The notes: generated by a model from the letters alone, not told the origin. 64,000 nucleotides of DNA from TMED23 sp913054205 (GCA_046582495.1 JAYGEG010000160.1:62001-126000); one strand, 5' to 3'; counted from the stretch's first letter, positions 44,469 through 53,604 are shown. Made by a program: numbers and translations.

Positions 44469-45287
44469 TCACAGAGTGAGTTCTGATGTTTTAGCATCTT
44501 TGACTTTAAGTTCGATTTTACGGGCTGTAGATTTTAGAGTGGCCAAATGGCGTTCAGCTATTTCCTCCGGCGTAGACGCGGACGAGATAAATGTCACGGC
44601 AAGCGTCGCTGTGACGCGGCTACCATTCATTATTGGGATCGCAATGCTTGACGTTTTCCGGTGGCTGTGAAATCCGTCGTCACGCTTGCCATAACCGTGT
44701 TTGCGGGTCCAATTAAGCATGCGCTGAACGTAGTCAGAATCCTGTGCTAGTTTGTCAAATTTGTCTTTTGAGCGCCGCAAGCTTTCCAGAATTTCCAAGC
44801 ATTCTGCCTCGGGGCAAAAGCTTAAATAGGCGCGGCCGACAGATGTAACCAGCATTGGAAGGCGCTCACCAACAGACACCCAATCAATCGTAAACGGGCT
44901 ATAAGCTCTCGTGGTTTCGCGGATATACATAGCGTCATTTAAAAACGTGATGAGGTCAACCGGCCAGAGAATTTCTTCGACCGCTTCTTGCATGATCGGC
45001 GCGGCGATGCTTTGAACCCAGTCTTCCTCGCCAAAGCCATCGCTTAGGCGCCGCACCAGATGGGTTAAATAATAACGATCATCGGATTCTTGTTGGCGTA
45101 TATAGCCGAAAGATTCCAGAGCATTGAGCAAACGATAGATGGCGGGGCGGGAAAACCCTGTCGTTGCGGCAAGATCCGTGGCCTTCGCGCCTTTAAGATG
45201 ATTGAGCGTTTCAATGAGCACCAGGAGACGCTCAGCGCTTTTCACACCTTTATATCTCTGTATTGTATTTTTTTGAGTTTTGGCCAA
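44469..45287 (-). CDS. IclR family transcriptional regulator
   Basis: Regulator of 272 residues: winged helix (SAERLLVLIETLNHLKGAKATDLAATTGFSRPAIYRLLNALE, about 17-70) and effector domain with the IclR-type VSVGERLPMLVTSVGRAYLSFCPE segment. TTG start as listed; a GTG 14 codons in (VKSAERLL) is possible. It is divergent from the HDAC-family gene, which it might control, though it also lies beside the RND operon. Distinct in sequence from the IclR at 24607. Confidence 0.85.
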   Translation of the reverse strand: MAKTQKNTIQRYKGVKSAERLLVLIETLNHLKGAKATDLAATTGFSRPAIYRLLNALESFGYIRQQESDDRYYLTHLVRRLSDGFGEEDWVQSIAAPIMQEAVEEILWPVDLITFLNDAMYIRETTRAYSPFTIDWVSVGERLPMLVTSVGRAYLSFCPEAECLEILESLRRSKDKFDKLAQDSDYVQRMLNWTRKHGYGKRDDGFHSHRKTSSIAIPIMNGSRVTATLAVTFISSASTPEEIAERHLATLKSTARKIELKVKDAKTSELTL

Positions 45288-45371
45288 TTTGTAGACCTGT
45301 CTCTTTGCTAGTTAAATCAGGTTCAGTGTAGGCTTTGACCGCATTGCGTACAAATAAAAAGGGAGATTTCC

Positions 45372-46295
45372 GTGGCGACGCGTTTTTACACTCATCCTGT
45401 TTGTATCACCCATGAGCCGGGGCCTCACCATCCGGAATCACCTGATCGGTTGAGATCGGTAATTTCTGCTTTGTCTGATCCCGCCTTTGAAGCATTAGAG
45501 CGCAAGGAAGCACCCGAAACGACGGTGGATACAATCGCTTTGGTCCATGACGGGAACTTTGTCGAAAGAATATTAAAGTCTGTCCCGGAAAGCGGTTATG
45601 CGCAACTTGATCCAGATACCATTCTGTCGCCGGGTTCTGGTGAAGCGACTTTGCGTGCTGTCGGTGGGATTTGCCAGGCAGTCGGCGACGTGGTTAACGG
45701 CGAAGCGGATAACGCTTTTTGTGCCATGCGTCCGCCGGGCCACCACGCCGAGAGCTCTCGGGCGATGGGATTTTGCGTCTTCAACAGTGTTGCCATTGCC
45801 GCCCGTTATGCTCAAAAGCAGTTCGGCATCGATAAAGTGGCGGTGATTGATTTTGATGTTCATCATGGTAATGGCACTCAGCATATGTTCGAAAATGATG
45901 CGAGCCTGTTCTATGGCTCAAGTCATCAGTTTCCCGCCTATCCCGGAACGGGTGCCGCCTCGGAAACCGGTGTTGGCAATATCGCCAACGTCCCGCTTAG
46001 CCCGGGCAGTGGCTCCGATTTATTTCGGGCAGCCTATACCGATGTGATATTTCCAGAGCTCCGAGCGTTTAACCCAGACTTGCTGCTGATCTCTGCCGGC
46101 TTTGATGCTCATATTCAAGACCCGCTTTGCCAACTCAATGTCACCACCGATGATTTCGCCTGGATCAGCGACGAGCTTATGGATATCGCCGACGAATGCT
46201 GCGATGGACGTCTGGTTTCGACGCTGGAAGGCGGCTACGATTTGGAAGCCTTGGCCGAGAGCGCAGCGGTCCATGTCCAAGCGCTGATGGGGTGA
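45372..46295 (+). CDS. Histone deacetylase family hydrolase (AcuC/acetylpolyamine amidohydrolase type)
   Basis: Zn-dependent deacetylase fold of 307 residues. The active-site blocks are FCAMRPPGHHAESSRAMGFC (two catalytic His), VAVIDFDVHHGNGTQ (Asp and His Zn ligands), SSHQFPAYPGTG and LISAGFDAHIQDP (second Asp). Bacterial members deacetylate small amines or proteins; the substrate here is unknown. GTG start behind AAGGGAG. It precedes xseB, a common order in alphaproteobacteria. Confidence 0.92.
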   Translation: MATRFYTHPVCITHEPGPHHPESPDRLRSVISALSDPAFEALERKEAPETTVDTIALVHDGNFVERILKSVPESGYAQLDPDTILSPGSGEATLRAVGGICQAVGDVVNGEADNAFCAMRPPGHHAESSRAMGFCVFNSVAIAARYAQKQFGIDKVAVIDFDVHHGNGTQHMFENDASLFYGSSHQFPAYPGTGAASETGVGNIANVPLSPGSGSDLFRAAYTDVIFPELRAFNPDLLLISAGFDAHIQDPLCQLNVTTDDFAWISDELMDIADECCDGRLVSTLEGGYDLEALAESAAVHVQALMG

Positions 46296-46415
46296 AAAAG
46301 AAAGACCAAAATTCTCTTTCGCTTATGCGTATTTCTGTTTGCCGGATGGGGGAGCGGGAGCGTACACTCCGCGTCAAAATACAGCAAAACGACGAGTCTA
46401 TAAGGGTTGGCAAAG

Positions 46416-46667
46416 ATGGCTGAAGAAAAAATTCCGGCAGACATCAAGAAGTTGAGTTTCGAAGATGCCTTGGCGGAACTCGAAGAGATCGTCGGCGATC
46501 TCGAACAAGGTGCCAATAAACTTGATGAAGCCATCGGGGCCTACGAACGCGGCACTTTGCTGAAAAAACATTGCGAGGCCAAGCTTCGTGAAGCCAAAGC
46601 TCGAATTGAGAAAATTTCCGTTGGGCCGGATGGTAGTGCCAGCGCCGAGCCAATCGATATTTCATAG
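46416..46667 (+). CDS. xseB: Exodeoxyribonuclease VII small subunit
   Basis: Small helical subunit of ExoVII, 83 residues, built around SFEDALAELEEIVGDLEQGANKLDEAI and YERGTLLKKHCEAKL. AAGGG lies 9 bases before the ATG at 46416, favouring it over the TTG at 46407. The large subunit gene xseA is not in the window. First of the xseB-ispA-dxs-tlyA run. Confidence 0.93.
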   Translation: MAEEKIPADIKKLSFEDALAELEEIVGDLEQGANKLDEAIGAYERGTLLKKHCEAKLREAKARIEKISVGPDGSASAEPIDIS

Positions 46668-46679
46668 GGACTGCATTTT

Positions 46680-47567
46680 TTGAGTGAATTTCAAGAAGCA
46701 TTGGCGGATGCGGCGGCGGCAACTGAAACGGCCCTGTTAAAGCTTATTCCAGAAGGTGATGGACCCGAATCCCAAGTCATTGACGCAATGCGTTACTCGG
46801 TTATGGCCGGGGGTAAACGTCTCAGACCCTTTCTCGTGCTGGCAACCGCTGATCTTTTTAATGTTTCCAGAGCATGTTCTGAACGCGTCGCCGCAGCGAT
46901 TGAGATGATCCATACTTACTCGCTTATCCATGATGATTTACCTTCAATGGATGACGATGAGTTGCGACGTGGAAATCCAACCTGTCATGTCAAATTTGAC
47001 GAGGCCACGGCGATTTTAGCCGGTGATGCTTTACTTACTTTGGCGTTCGAAGTTTTAAGTGACCATGACACGCATGATTCAGCAACTATTCGCAGTAATC
47101 TAGTTCTGGAAGTGTCCCGCGCGATCGGCGCACGTGGCATGGTCGGCGGTCAAATGCTGGACCTCGTTGCCGAGGAACACGTTTTAGGCGTTTCAGAAAT
47201 TACCCGACTTCAGCGGATGAAAACCGGCGCGCTGATGAATTGCTCTTGCCAATCAGGCGCTATTCTCGGCAAAGCCAGCGACACACAGCGTCATTTGTTG
47301 AGTGCTTTTGCCCATGATATTGGGCTGGCGTTCCAGATTGCTGACGATCTTTTGGATATCGAAGGTGACGAGAAAGAACTTGGAAAAGCCACCAAAAAAG
47401 ACGCAGCCGCTGGCAAAGCAACATTTGTATCTTTGCTGGGCGTCGAACGCGCCCGTGATCAGGCGCAGATTTTAACCGATCAGGCGATGAAACACCTTGA
47501 GATTTTTGGAGAAAAAGGCAATCTTCTCAAAGATTTGGCGCAATTTGTGATAGAACGAAGAAACTAG
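46680..47567 (+). CDS. ispA: Polyprenyl (farnesyl) diphosphate synthase
   Basis: Condenses isopentenyl diphosphate with allylic diphosphates to give farnesyl or geranyl diphosphate. The 295-residue protein has the first Asp-rich motif HDDLPSMDDDELRRG and the second, FQIADDLLDIEGD, with MAGGKRLRPFL at the substrate site. TTG start, 12 bases after xseB. It directly feeds on the pathway begun by dxs, the next gene. Confidence 0.93.
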   Translation: MSEFQEALADAAAATETALLKLIPEGDGPESQVIDAMRYSVMAGGKRLRPFLVLATADLFNVSRACSERVAAAIEMIHTYSLIHDDLPSMDDDELRRGNPTCHVKFDEATAILAGDALLTLAFEVLSDHDTHDSATIRSNLVLEVSRAIGARGMVGGQMLDLVAEEHVLGVSEITRLQRMKTGALMNCSCQSGAILGKASDTQRHLLSAFAHDIGLAFQIADDLLDIEGDEKELGKATKKDAAAGKATFVSLLGVERARDQAQILTDQAMKHLEIFGEKGNLLKDLAQFVIERRN

Positions 47568-47616
47568 ACTAATATAATAAAATTTTATACCGATAACCTT
47601 TGGACCTGGGAAGAGA

Positions 47617-49557
47617 GTGACCGTGGCGGAAAAAAGTAAAACGCCGTTATTAGATACGATTTCAGAACCATCTGATACACGAGGCTTTTCAGCTGATCAG
47701 TTGAAACAATTGGCCGACGAGGTGCGGATTGAGACGATTGATGCCGTCTCAATTACCGGCGGGCATCTTGGCGCGAGCCTTGGCGTTGTCGAATTGGCGG
47801 TTGCTTTGCATCATGTTTTTGACACGCCGCATGATCGTTTGATCTGGGATGTGAGCCACCAAGCCTACCCGCACAAAATTCTAACTGGCCGGCGGGATCG
47901 TATCCACACCTTGCGCCAGGGCGGCGGGCTTTCTGGATTTACCAAACGCACTGAAAGCGAATATGACCCGTTTGGCGCGGCGCACAGTTCGACGTCGATC
48001 TCGGCGGGGCTCGGCATGGCCGTTGCCCGCGATCTTAGTGGTGGTAAAAACCACGTTATTGCGGTCATTGGTGACGGTGCCATGAGTGCCGGGATGGCCT
48101 ATGAGGCGATGAATAACGCGGGCTCCAACGAGTCGCGACTGATTGTTATATTGAATGACAACGACATGTCGATTGCGCCGCCGGTCGGTGCGATGAGTGC
48201 CTATCTGTCGCGCCTGATATCCTCCAAGTCTTACCAATCGATCCGCCACTTCGCCAAAGAGATCGCCGAAAAATTACCCAGACGAGTCGAAGAAACCGCA
48301 CGCCGGGCGGAGGAATATGCCCGCGGTATATTAACCGGCGGCACGTTGTTCGAAGAGCTTGGGTTTTTCTATATCGGTCCGATTGATGGCCACAATATTG
48401 ATCACCTTCTGCCGCTGCTGAAAAATTTACGCGATACCGAGGAAAGCGGTCCGATCTTGCTGCATGTCGTGACCGAAAAAGGCCACGGCTATGAGCCGGC
48501 CGAGCAATCACCTGATAAATATCACGGTGTTTCTAAATTTGATGTCGTGACCGGCAAACAAGACAAGCCTAAATCCAATGCGCCGTCCTACACCAGCGTC
48601 TATGCAGACGCGTTGATCAAAGAAGCCGAGAAAGACGACAAATTGGTTGCAATCACCGCCGCGATGCCCTCCGGCACCGGCCTTGATAAGTTTGGTGACG
48701 CGTTCCCGGATCGCACATTTGATGTTGGTATTGCGGAACAGCACGGTGTGACTTTTGCCGCCGGCCTCGCAACTGAAGGCTATAAGCCTTTTGTGACGAT
48801 ATATTCGACCTTCTTGCAACGCGCGTATGATCAGGTCGTGCATGATGTTGCGGTCCAAAAGCTGCCGGTGCGGTTTGCCATAGATCGGGCAGGGCTGGTT
48901 GGCGCGGACGGCGCGACCCATGCAGGCTCGTTTGATATAACCTATCTCGCCTGCCTGCCGGATTTTGTTGTGATGGCGGCTTCGGATGAGGCTGAGCTCA
49001 AACACATGGTGGCAACTGCGGTTCAAATCGATGATCGTCCCTCGGCTTTCCGTTATCCACGCGGCGAAGGTCTCGGCGTCGATATGCCCGAGATTGGTAC
49101 GCCTTTGGAAATCGGTAAGGGCCGGATATTACGCGAAGGCACATCTGTTGCGTTGTTGACGCTCGGCGGTCGTTTGCGCGAAGTCATGGAAGCTGCCGAC
49201 GAACTTGCCTCCAAAGGCTGGTCTACAACAGTTGCTGATGCGCGTTTCGTCAAACCACTTGATCAGGAAATGATCTTGAGGCTCGCCAAAGAACACGAAG
49301 TGCTGATCACCATCGAAGAAGGTGCTGTTGGTGGCTTTGCTGCCCATGTCATGCAGTTCCTGGCCAATGAAGGCGCTTTTGATAAAGGGCTTAAATTCCG
49401 GGCGATGACTTTGCCGGATATATTCATCGATCATGAGAAGCCTGAAAAACAATATGAGATCGCTGGCTTAAAACGCCCGGATATTGTTGCGATGGCTTTG
49501 ATGGCACTCGGTGAGGCAGCTGAAACCCGCGAAGGCATCACGCCCGCCAGCGCTTAG
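47617..49557 (+). CDS. dxs: 1-deoxy-D-xylulose-5-phosphate synthase
   Basis: First enzyme of the MEP isoprenoid pathway: joins pyruvate and glyceraldehyde 3-phosphate with thiamine diphosphate. 646 residues, full length. GHLGASLGVVELAVALHHVFDTP at the N-terminus; the ThDP/Mg motif GDGAMSAGMAYEAMNN; the transketolase-like GIAEQHGVTFAAGLA with catalytic Glu; and the C-terminal transketolase domain GRLREVMEAADELASKGW. Start GTG at 47617 or, with better ribosome-site spacing, GTG at 47623. Confidence 0.97.
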   Translation: MTVAEKSKTPLLDTISEPSDTRGFSADQLKQLADEVRIETIDAVSITGGHLGASLGVVELAVALHHVFDTPHDRLIWDVSHQAYPHKILTGRRDRIHTLRQGGGLSGFTKRTESEYDPFGAAHSSTSISAGLGMAVARDLSGGKNHVIAVIGDGAMSAGMAYEAMNNAGSNESRLIVILNDNDMSIAPPVGAMSAYLSRLISSKSYQSIRHFAKEIAEKLPRRVEETARRAEEYARGILTGGTLFEELGFFYIGPIDGHNIDHLLPLLKNLRDTEESGPILLHVVTEKGHGYEPAEQSPDKYHGVSKFDVVTGKQDKPKSNAPSYTSVYADALIKEAEKDDKLVAITAAMPSGTGLDKFGDAFPDRTFDVGIAEQHGVTFAAGLATEGYKPFVTIYSTFLQRAYDQVVHDVAVQKLPVRFAIDRAGLVGADGATHAGSFDITYLACLPDFVVMAASDEAELKHMVATAVQIDDRPSAFRYPRGEGLGVDMPEIGTPLEIGKGRILREGTSVALLTLGGRLREVMEAADELASKGWSTTVADARFVKPLDQEMILRLAKEHEVLITIEEGAVGGFAAHVMQFLANEGAFDKGLKFRAMTLPDIFIDHEKPEKQYEIAGLKRPDIVAMALMALGEAAETREGITPASA

Positions 49558-49570
49558 CCTGCATTTCGAA

Positions 49571-50317
49571 ATGGCTTCCGTTCCGAAACGAAGATTAGAT
49601 CAGCTCTTGGTAGATCGTGGGCTCGCAGAATCACGCAGCCGCGCTCAAGCTTTGGTCATGGCCGGGCTGGTCTATAGCGAAACCAAACGCCTCGATAAAG
49701 CCGGCACGCAAATCCGTGAAGACACGCCCCTGGAACTCAAAGGGCCGGATCATCCCTGGGTGTCGCGCGGCGGGCTCAAGCTCGATCATGGGCTCGATCA
49801 TTTTAACTACGATGTCACCGGCGCGATCTGTCTTGATGTTGGGGCGTCGACAGGCGGTTTCACGGATGTGCTGCTTAGCCGAGGAGCTGCAAAAGTTTAC
49901 GCAGTTGATGTCGGGCATGGGCAACTCGCCTGGAAAATTCGTAAAGATGAGCAGGTGATTGTTTTGGAGCACACCAACGCACGCCATATCACGTCAAATG
50001 AAATTCCTGAAGCAATCGATTTCATTTGTTGCGATGCGAGTTTTATCGGGTTGCAAACGATCCTGCCTGCGCCGATGAAATTGGCGGCACAAGACGCCAA
50101 GATGATCGCACTCATCAAACCACAATTCGAGGTCGGTAAAGATCAGGTCGGCAAGAAAGGCGTGGTCCGTGATCCCAACCTCCACCAGGAAGTCTGCGAC
50201 CGAATTTCAACATGGCTGGATGCCTTTCCGGATTGGCGCGTTGACGGTATCGCTAAAAGTCCGATCACCGGGCCGGAAGGAAATGTCGAATTCCTGATCG
50301 CGGCCCGGCACTCATAG
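49571..50317 (+). CDS. tlyA: TlyA-type rRNA 2'-O-methyltransferase
   Basis: RNA methyltransferase of 248 residues: N-terminal S4 RNA-binding domain (RLDQLLVDRGLAESRSRAQALVMAGLVY) and FtsJ-like domain with SAM motif CLDVGASTGGFTDVLL and the catalytic K-D-K-E-type residues including ALIKPQFEVG. The family modifies rRNA and was once described as hemolysin. The start at MASVPKRRLDQLL follows the dxs stop by 13 bases; a longer frame overlapping dxs is not favoured. Confidence 0.93.
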   Translation: MASVPKRRLDQLLVDRGLAESRSRAQALVMAGLVYSETKRLDKAGTQIREDTPLELKGPDHPWVSRGGLKLDHGLDHFNYDVTGAICLDVGASTGGFTDVLLSRGAAKVYAVDVGHGQLAWKIRKDEQVIVLEHTNARHITSNEIPEAIDFICCDASFIGLQTILPAPMKLAAQDAKMIALIKPQFEVGKDQVGKKGVVRDPNLHQEVCDRISTWLDAFPDWRVDGIAKSPITGPEGNVEFLIAARHS

Positions 50318-50328
50318 CAGAAAACAAA

Positions 50329-50360
50329 AAACCCCGCGGGCTCTGGGCCTCACGGGGTTT
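50329..50360. terminator. Bidirectional terminator between tlyA and the minus-strand unit
   Basis: An 8-bp stem AAACCCCG/CGGGGTTT (50329-50336, 50353-50360). On the minus strand it is followed by a good TTTTTTGTTTT tract. On the plus strand the T run is short. It probably ends both tlyA and the arylsulfotransferase-like transcript. Confidence 0.85.
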
Positions 50361-50602
50361 CTCAGCATTTTAGCTGTATGTTCCAACAAAAATGTCGGAT
50401 TTTTCATCGGACGCCATAAACGTCCGGCACAATTTTAAATTTTCAGATTCCTGCCCCCTCATGACAAGGAGGCTTGAATTGGCCAGGTGGTTCAATCGGG
50501 GTCATCATAACCCATCTACCTTCCTTGTTGAGGTTAAGTCGATATTGACAGGAAGATTATAGCAAATTTCTATATCTATTTCTACGTACTTGCGGTAGTA
50601 AA
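50361..50602 (-). ncRNA. Possible 3' region RNA of the arylsulfotransferase-like gene
   Basis: About 240 bases lie between the stop at 50603 and the minus-strand terminator at 50329. This is long for a 3' untranslated region here. It contains a CGGACG/CGTCCG hairpin (50409-50427) and the micro-ORF at 50443-50508. It may be no more than a long 3' end; no known RNA family is recognised. Confidence 0.3.
50443..50508 (-). CDS. Possible micro-ORF, 21 residues
   Basis: ATGATG opens a 21-codon frame, product MMTPIEPPGQFKPPCHEGAG plus Ile, with four or more prolines and a single Cys. A strong GGAAGG ribosome site (50519-50524) sits 10 bases before the first ATG, and a terminator closes the transcript on the same strand. 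It may be a small peptide gene downstream of the arylsulfotransferase-like gene. No homology is claimed, and such short frames arise by chance. Confidence 0.35.
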   Translation of the reverse strand: MMTPIEPPGQFKPPCHEGAGI

Positions 50603-51661
50603 CTAAGCCAAAGCGCGACCGTTGATTTGGGAAGATTCTTCGGCATAGCGATAGGCGCGGAAGACCCAATTTAAGAGTTCGCCATTTGGAAACTCTTTCT
50701 CATGGGGAGAAATATACTCCCAAGCAATCTTGCCGTCGGATGTGACTTCAAAAATTCTCCTCCAGCCGCCTTCGCAAATCAACGTGTTGCCGGAGCTCAG
50801 TCGTTGGGCGCCGCTGATATGGGGGCTGAAAAAAGACAGCGGCGGCGAGCCCTTATAATCCCAAACGATTTCGCGAGATTGGGGATCAAGCTCGATAACG
50901 CGCGAATGCGGAAAATTAAATGTCGTAAAGCCGTTGGCGAAGAATAGAATGTTTCCGTTTTCCAGCATTTGGGCGTCGTGCTGCATGCCCCAGGAGAGAT
51001 CGCTCATCTCCCAGTTAAAATTCTTAGTTTCGCGGTCGATGACAGCAAGCATACTGTTGCGCCGTAGGCTAACCAAAACATCGCCATTGGGCAGCGGAAA
51101 ACAAGAATTCATATGGGCGAATTCAGCGCGAGGAACTTCGAGATGGAGCGGGTAGTTCTCGATTTCCATATCCTGGAAATGCCACTCCCAAACGGTTTCA
51201 CCGCTCGATGTGACTTCCTTTATATAGTCGCCGTATATGCTGCCGTCTGAATGCTCGGTGCCGGCAATGCCGCCCTGGACGCGGGCGGCTTTTTCGGCAG
51301 GTATGGTCTCCCAGCCAATATAAAGAAGATTGCCGTTGTCCAGCTTGCGTACATCGTGATGCTGCGCATGATCGATAAATTCAGAAATGAGATTTCCTTG
51401 CCAGTCATATTCCCGGATATAGCCGCCTTTACCGTTAACCCCCGTTGGGCCTTCCGGGCTCATTTCCGAGGTGAGAAGATTGCCGTTCTCAAGCAAATAA
51501 ACCAGACCGCTGCGAGCATTGCCAAGGTGCCACTCATGCACGGTTTCTCCAGCCATATTGAGTAGATATGCCGTGCTCGTATGAAGCGGTGAAAAGAGCG
51601 TCAGGCCTGACGTTGCCTGTAGTTCGTCATTTACCAAGAGCCCAGTTTGCGTGACTCGCAT
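50603..51661 (-). CDS. Arylsulfotransferase-like (ASST family) beta-propeller protein
   Basis: A 352-residue protein with repeated blade motifs of the arylsulfotransferase family: GETVHEWHL, GNLISEFIDHAQHHDVRKLDNGNLLY, GETVWEWHF, MQHDAQMLENGNILFFANG and GKIAWEYI. The HHD(V/A) and QHDA histidines resemble those of the active centre. No signal peptide is seen if it starts at MRVTQTGLL, where GGGGGAAA precedes the ATG, so a cytoplasmic role is likely despite most ASST enzymes being periplasmic. Divergent from the flavin enzyme, sharing about 70 bases. Confidence 0.85.
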   Translation of the reverse strand: MRVTQTGLLVNDELQATSGLTLFSPLHTSTAYLLNMAGETVHEWHLGNARSGLVYLLENGNLLTSEMSPEGPTGVNGKGGYIREYDWQGNLISEFIDHAQHHDVRKLDNGNLLYIGWETIPAEKAARVQGGIAGTEHSDGSIYGDYIKEVTSSGETVWEWHFQDMEIENYPLHLEVPRAEFAHMNSCFPLPNGDVLVSLRRNSMLAVIDRETKNFNWEMSDLSWGMQHDAQMLENGNILFFANGFTTFNFPHSRVIELDPQSREIVWDYKGSPPLSFFSPHISGAQRLSSGNTLICEGGWRRIFEVTSDGKIAWEYISPHEKEFPNGELLNWVFRAYRYAEESSQINGRALA

Positions 51662-51729
51662 AAAGTTTCCCCCGTTAAATTCTATGCTATAACACTGCCA
51701 ACAGTTTAATACTCTTATGGGGGAGAGCA

Positions 51730-52950
51730 ATGCCTGAAGGCGACCACAAAATAGAAAATAAGGATCAGCGCTCAAAATATTTGGTTCAGGCCAAAAAACT
51801 TGCACCCATATTTAGAGAGCGAGCGATTGAGGCCGAAGAGTTACGCCGCATGCCGGACGAAACTGTAGCTGATATCGTTGCCTCAGGAATACCCCGAATG
51901 TGTCAGCCAAAGCGCTTTGGCGGTGCGGAACTGCCTTGGGATGCGCTGGTTGAAGTTGTCATCGAACTTGGTAAAGGTTGCGGATCGCAAGCTTGGGTCG
52001 CGGATGTTTTCAGTGAGCATAATTGTCACTTGGGGCATTTTCCAAACGAAGCTCAGCACGATGTGTGGGATGATAATCCTGAAGCGCTGATATCCACGTC
52101 TTATGCTCCGACCGGCAAGGCCGAGCGGGTCGACGGTGGTTGGAAACTTTCGGGACGTTGGGGTTTTTCGAGTGGCGTCGAGCATTCAAGCTGGACCATT
52201 CTCGGCGTTTTGCTTCCGGATGCAGACGGAGAGAAATCGGAAGATGGACCCGGTCGCGGATATGGTCACGGCCATCATTTCATGTTGGTGCCAGCTGCTG
52301 ATCGTATAGTTCTGGATACATGGCATACGATCGGACTTGCCGGGACCGGTAGTCATGATGTGACAGTTGAGGATACCTTCGTGCCGGATCATCGGGTGTT
52401 GGACACCCGCTTGACGGCGGTGGCGAAATCACCAGGCGCTGAACACAATACAGCGCCTGTTTTTAAAATGCCGCATTTGGGATTTGCTCAGCCGTCTCTC
52501 GCCGGCGTTGCTGTCGGTATTGCTTCCGGTGCCGTGGCTGATTTTGAGGAAATGCTCAAAACCCGCAAAGTGCGAGGCAAGCTTCTCGGGGATATTCAAG
52601 GATTGCAATTGCGTCTTGCGGAAGCTTCTGCAGAAATTGAGGCGGCGCGTTTATTAGCGATGTCTACCGCTCAGGAAAATATGGATTTAATCGTCTCTGG
52701 AAAAGTGCTGGATATGGCTGATCTTGGGCGATCGCGCAGAAATGCAGCTTATGCCGTCAAACTTGCCAAGGCGGCAACCCAGCGCGTATTTGAAGCAACC
52801 GGTGGGCAAGGCATTTACGTAGGTCAACCCATTCAGCGAGCTTTTAGGGACATTCAAGCGGCGGCGTCTCATATTGCGCTCGGCTGGGATCTCAGCGCGA
52901 CTATTTACAGTAAGCAAGCTCTTGGACTTGATATGTCAGACGTTCTCTAG
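51730..52950 (+). CDS. Acyl-CoA dehydrogenase-fold flavin monooxygenase (group D-like)
   Basis: A 406-residue protein with the ACAD three-domain fold: N-terminal helices (AEELRRMPDETVADIVASG), a middle beta domain (WKLSGRWGFSSGVEHSSWTILG, GLAGTGSHDVTVEDTFVPD) and a C-terminal helical bundle. The GRWGFSSG and GTGSHDV motifs match FMNH2-dependent hydroxylases such as HsaA and DszC rather than true acyl-CoA dehydrogenases. An electron-supplying flavin reductase is not nearby. Substrate unknown; an aromatic or sulfur compound would fit the neighbouring ASST-like gene. Confidence 0.82.
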   Translation: MPEGDHKIENKDQRSKYLVQAKKLAPIFRERAIEAEELRRMPDETVADIVASGIPRMCQPKRFGGAELPWDALVEVVIELGKGCGSQAWVADVFSEHNCHLGHFPNEAQHDVWDDNPEALISTSYAPTGKAERVDGGWKLSGRWGFSSGVEHSSWTILGVLLPDADGEKSEDGPGRGYGHGHHFMLVPAADRIVLDTWHTIGLAGTGSHDVTVEDTFVPDHRVLDTRLTAVAKSPGAEHNTAPVFKMPHLGFAQPSLAGVAVGIASGAVADFEEMLKTRKVRGKLLGDIQGLQLRLAEASAEIEAARLLAMSTAQENMDLIVSGKVLDMADLGRSRRNAAYAVKLAKAATQRVFEATGGQGIYVGQPIQRAFRDIQAAASHIALGWDLSATIYSKQALGLDMSDVL

Positions 52951-52973
52951 AGATACTTAACAAATGAAAGATT

Positions 52974-53171
52974 ATGGTTTTCGGCATTTTTGGTAAAAGC
53001 GATAAGAAAATTAAAGAGCTCATCGACAACAAACAATATGATGAACTGTCGACCGAAGTCATCGATGAGATCGCTGCGGATATCATTCTAACCACGGAAA
53101 CTTCCATGCAAGGGTATCGAGTGGTCGATCGTATCGAAATCATTACCGCGGAATGTGTGTTTGGTAGGTGA
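52974..53171 (+). pseudogene. YbjQ/DUF74-type protein, 3'-truncated
   Basis: The 65 residues begin with a FGKSDKKIKELIDNKQYDEL helix, then IILTTETSMQGYRVVDRIEIITAECVFG, which matches the first strands of the YbjQ (UPF0145) fold. That domain normally runs about 70 residues further, into a conserved G-x-R-x-x-x-GG region. Here the frame stops two codons after VFG. The same point is where the convergent ykgJ-like gene loses its 3' end, so both appear cut by one event. The start at 52974 lies 23 bases past the flavin enzyme stop. Confidence 0.65.
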
Positions 53172-53604
53172 GCGGGCGGGCGGTATAGATACTGCACTTA
53201 CGGCTTTCTTGATCCAGCAGCGGGCAGTCAATTTTTGAAGCAGCGCGTTCGAAGCGGCTCATGCCTTTGGTTTTTCCGACAACGTCATTTAGTCTGCTGA
53301 TGAGGTTCGTAACCTGCGCACCGTCAAAGTTCGATTGAATGAATTTTGTTAAGATCGCGAGTTCCGGCATGCTCAGCCCAACATATTGATGGCAGCAAAA
53401 CGTACAGCCCGCTGCACAGGCAAGAGGCTGGTCTGGCTTTTCCTGTTCATAGAATCGTTTGAGAAGAGTTTCTACCGTCTCCAGCGCATCAATGCCAATA
53501 TCAGCAAGCCCATCGCCGGTGGGATGCGATGCGAAAGTTTTGGCGACACTGTCTTTTTGCGCTTGTTTCAGGTCGCTTTCAAAATTTGGTTTGTCGGAGT
53601 CCAT
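53143..53604 (-). pseudogene. YkgJ family cysteine-cluster protein, 3'-truncated
   Basis: 153 residues with the metal-binding cluster CAAGCTFCCHQ (C63, C67, C70, C71) and CPLLDQESRKCSIYTARPLT, the hallmark of the YkgJ/Fe-S-oxidoreductase-like (CxxxCxxCC) family. Family members continue RPL(T/A)CRG with further cysteines. Here homology ends at RPLT, and seven unrelated residues (YQTHIPR) follow, read on the antisense of the ybjQ remnant. The cluster therefore lacks its last expected ligand. It is the last gene of the fabI-aroC-peroxidase unit, 27 bases after its neighbour. Confidence 0.7.

Noticed and set aside
50484..50500. GGTTCAATC, like a tRNA T-loop
   Set aside because: No acceptor stem, anticodon arm or D-arm can be placed around it. 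It lies in the micro-ORF region.
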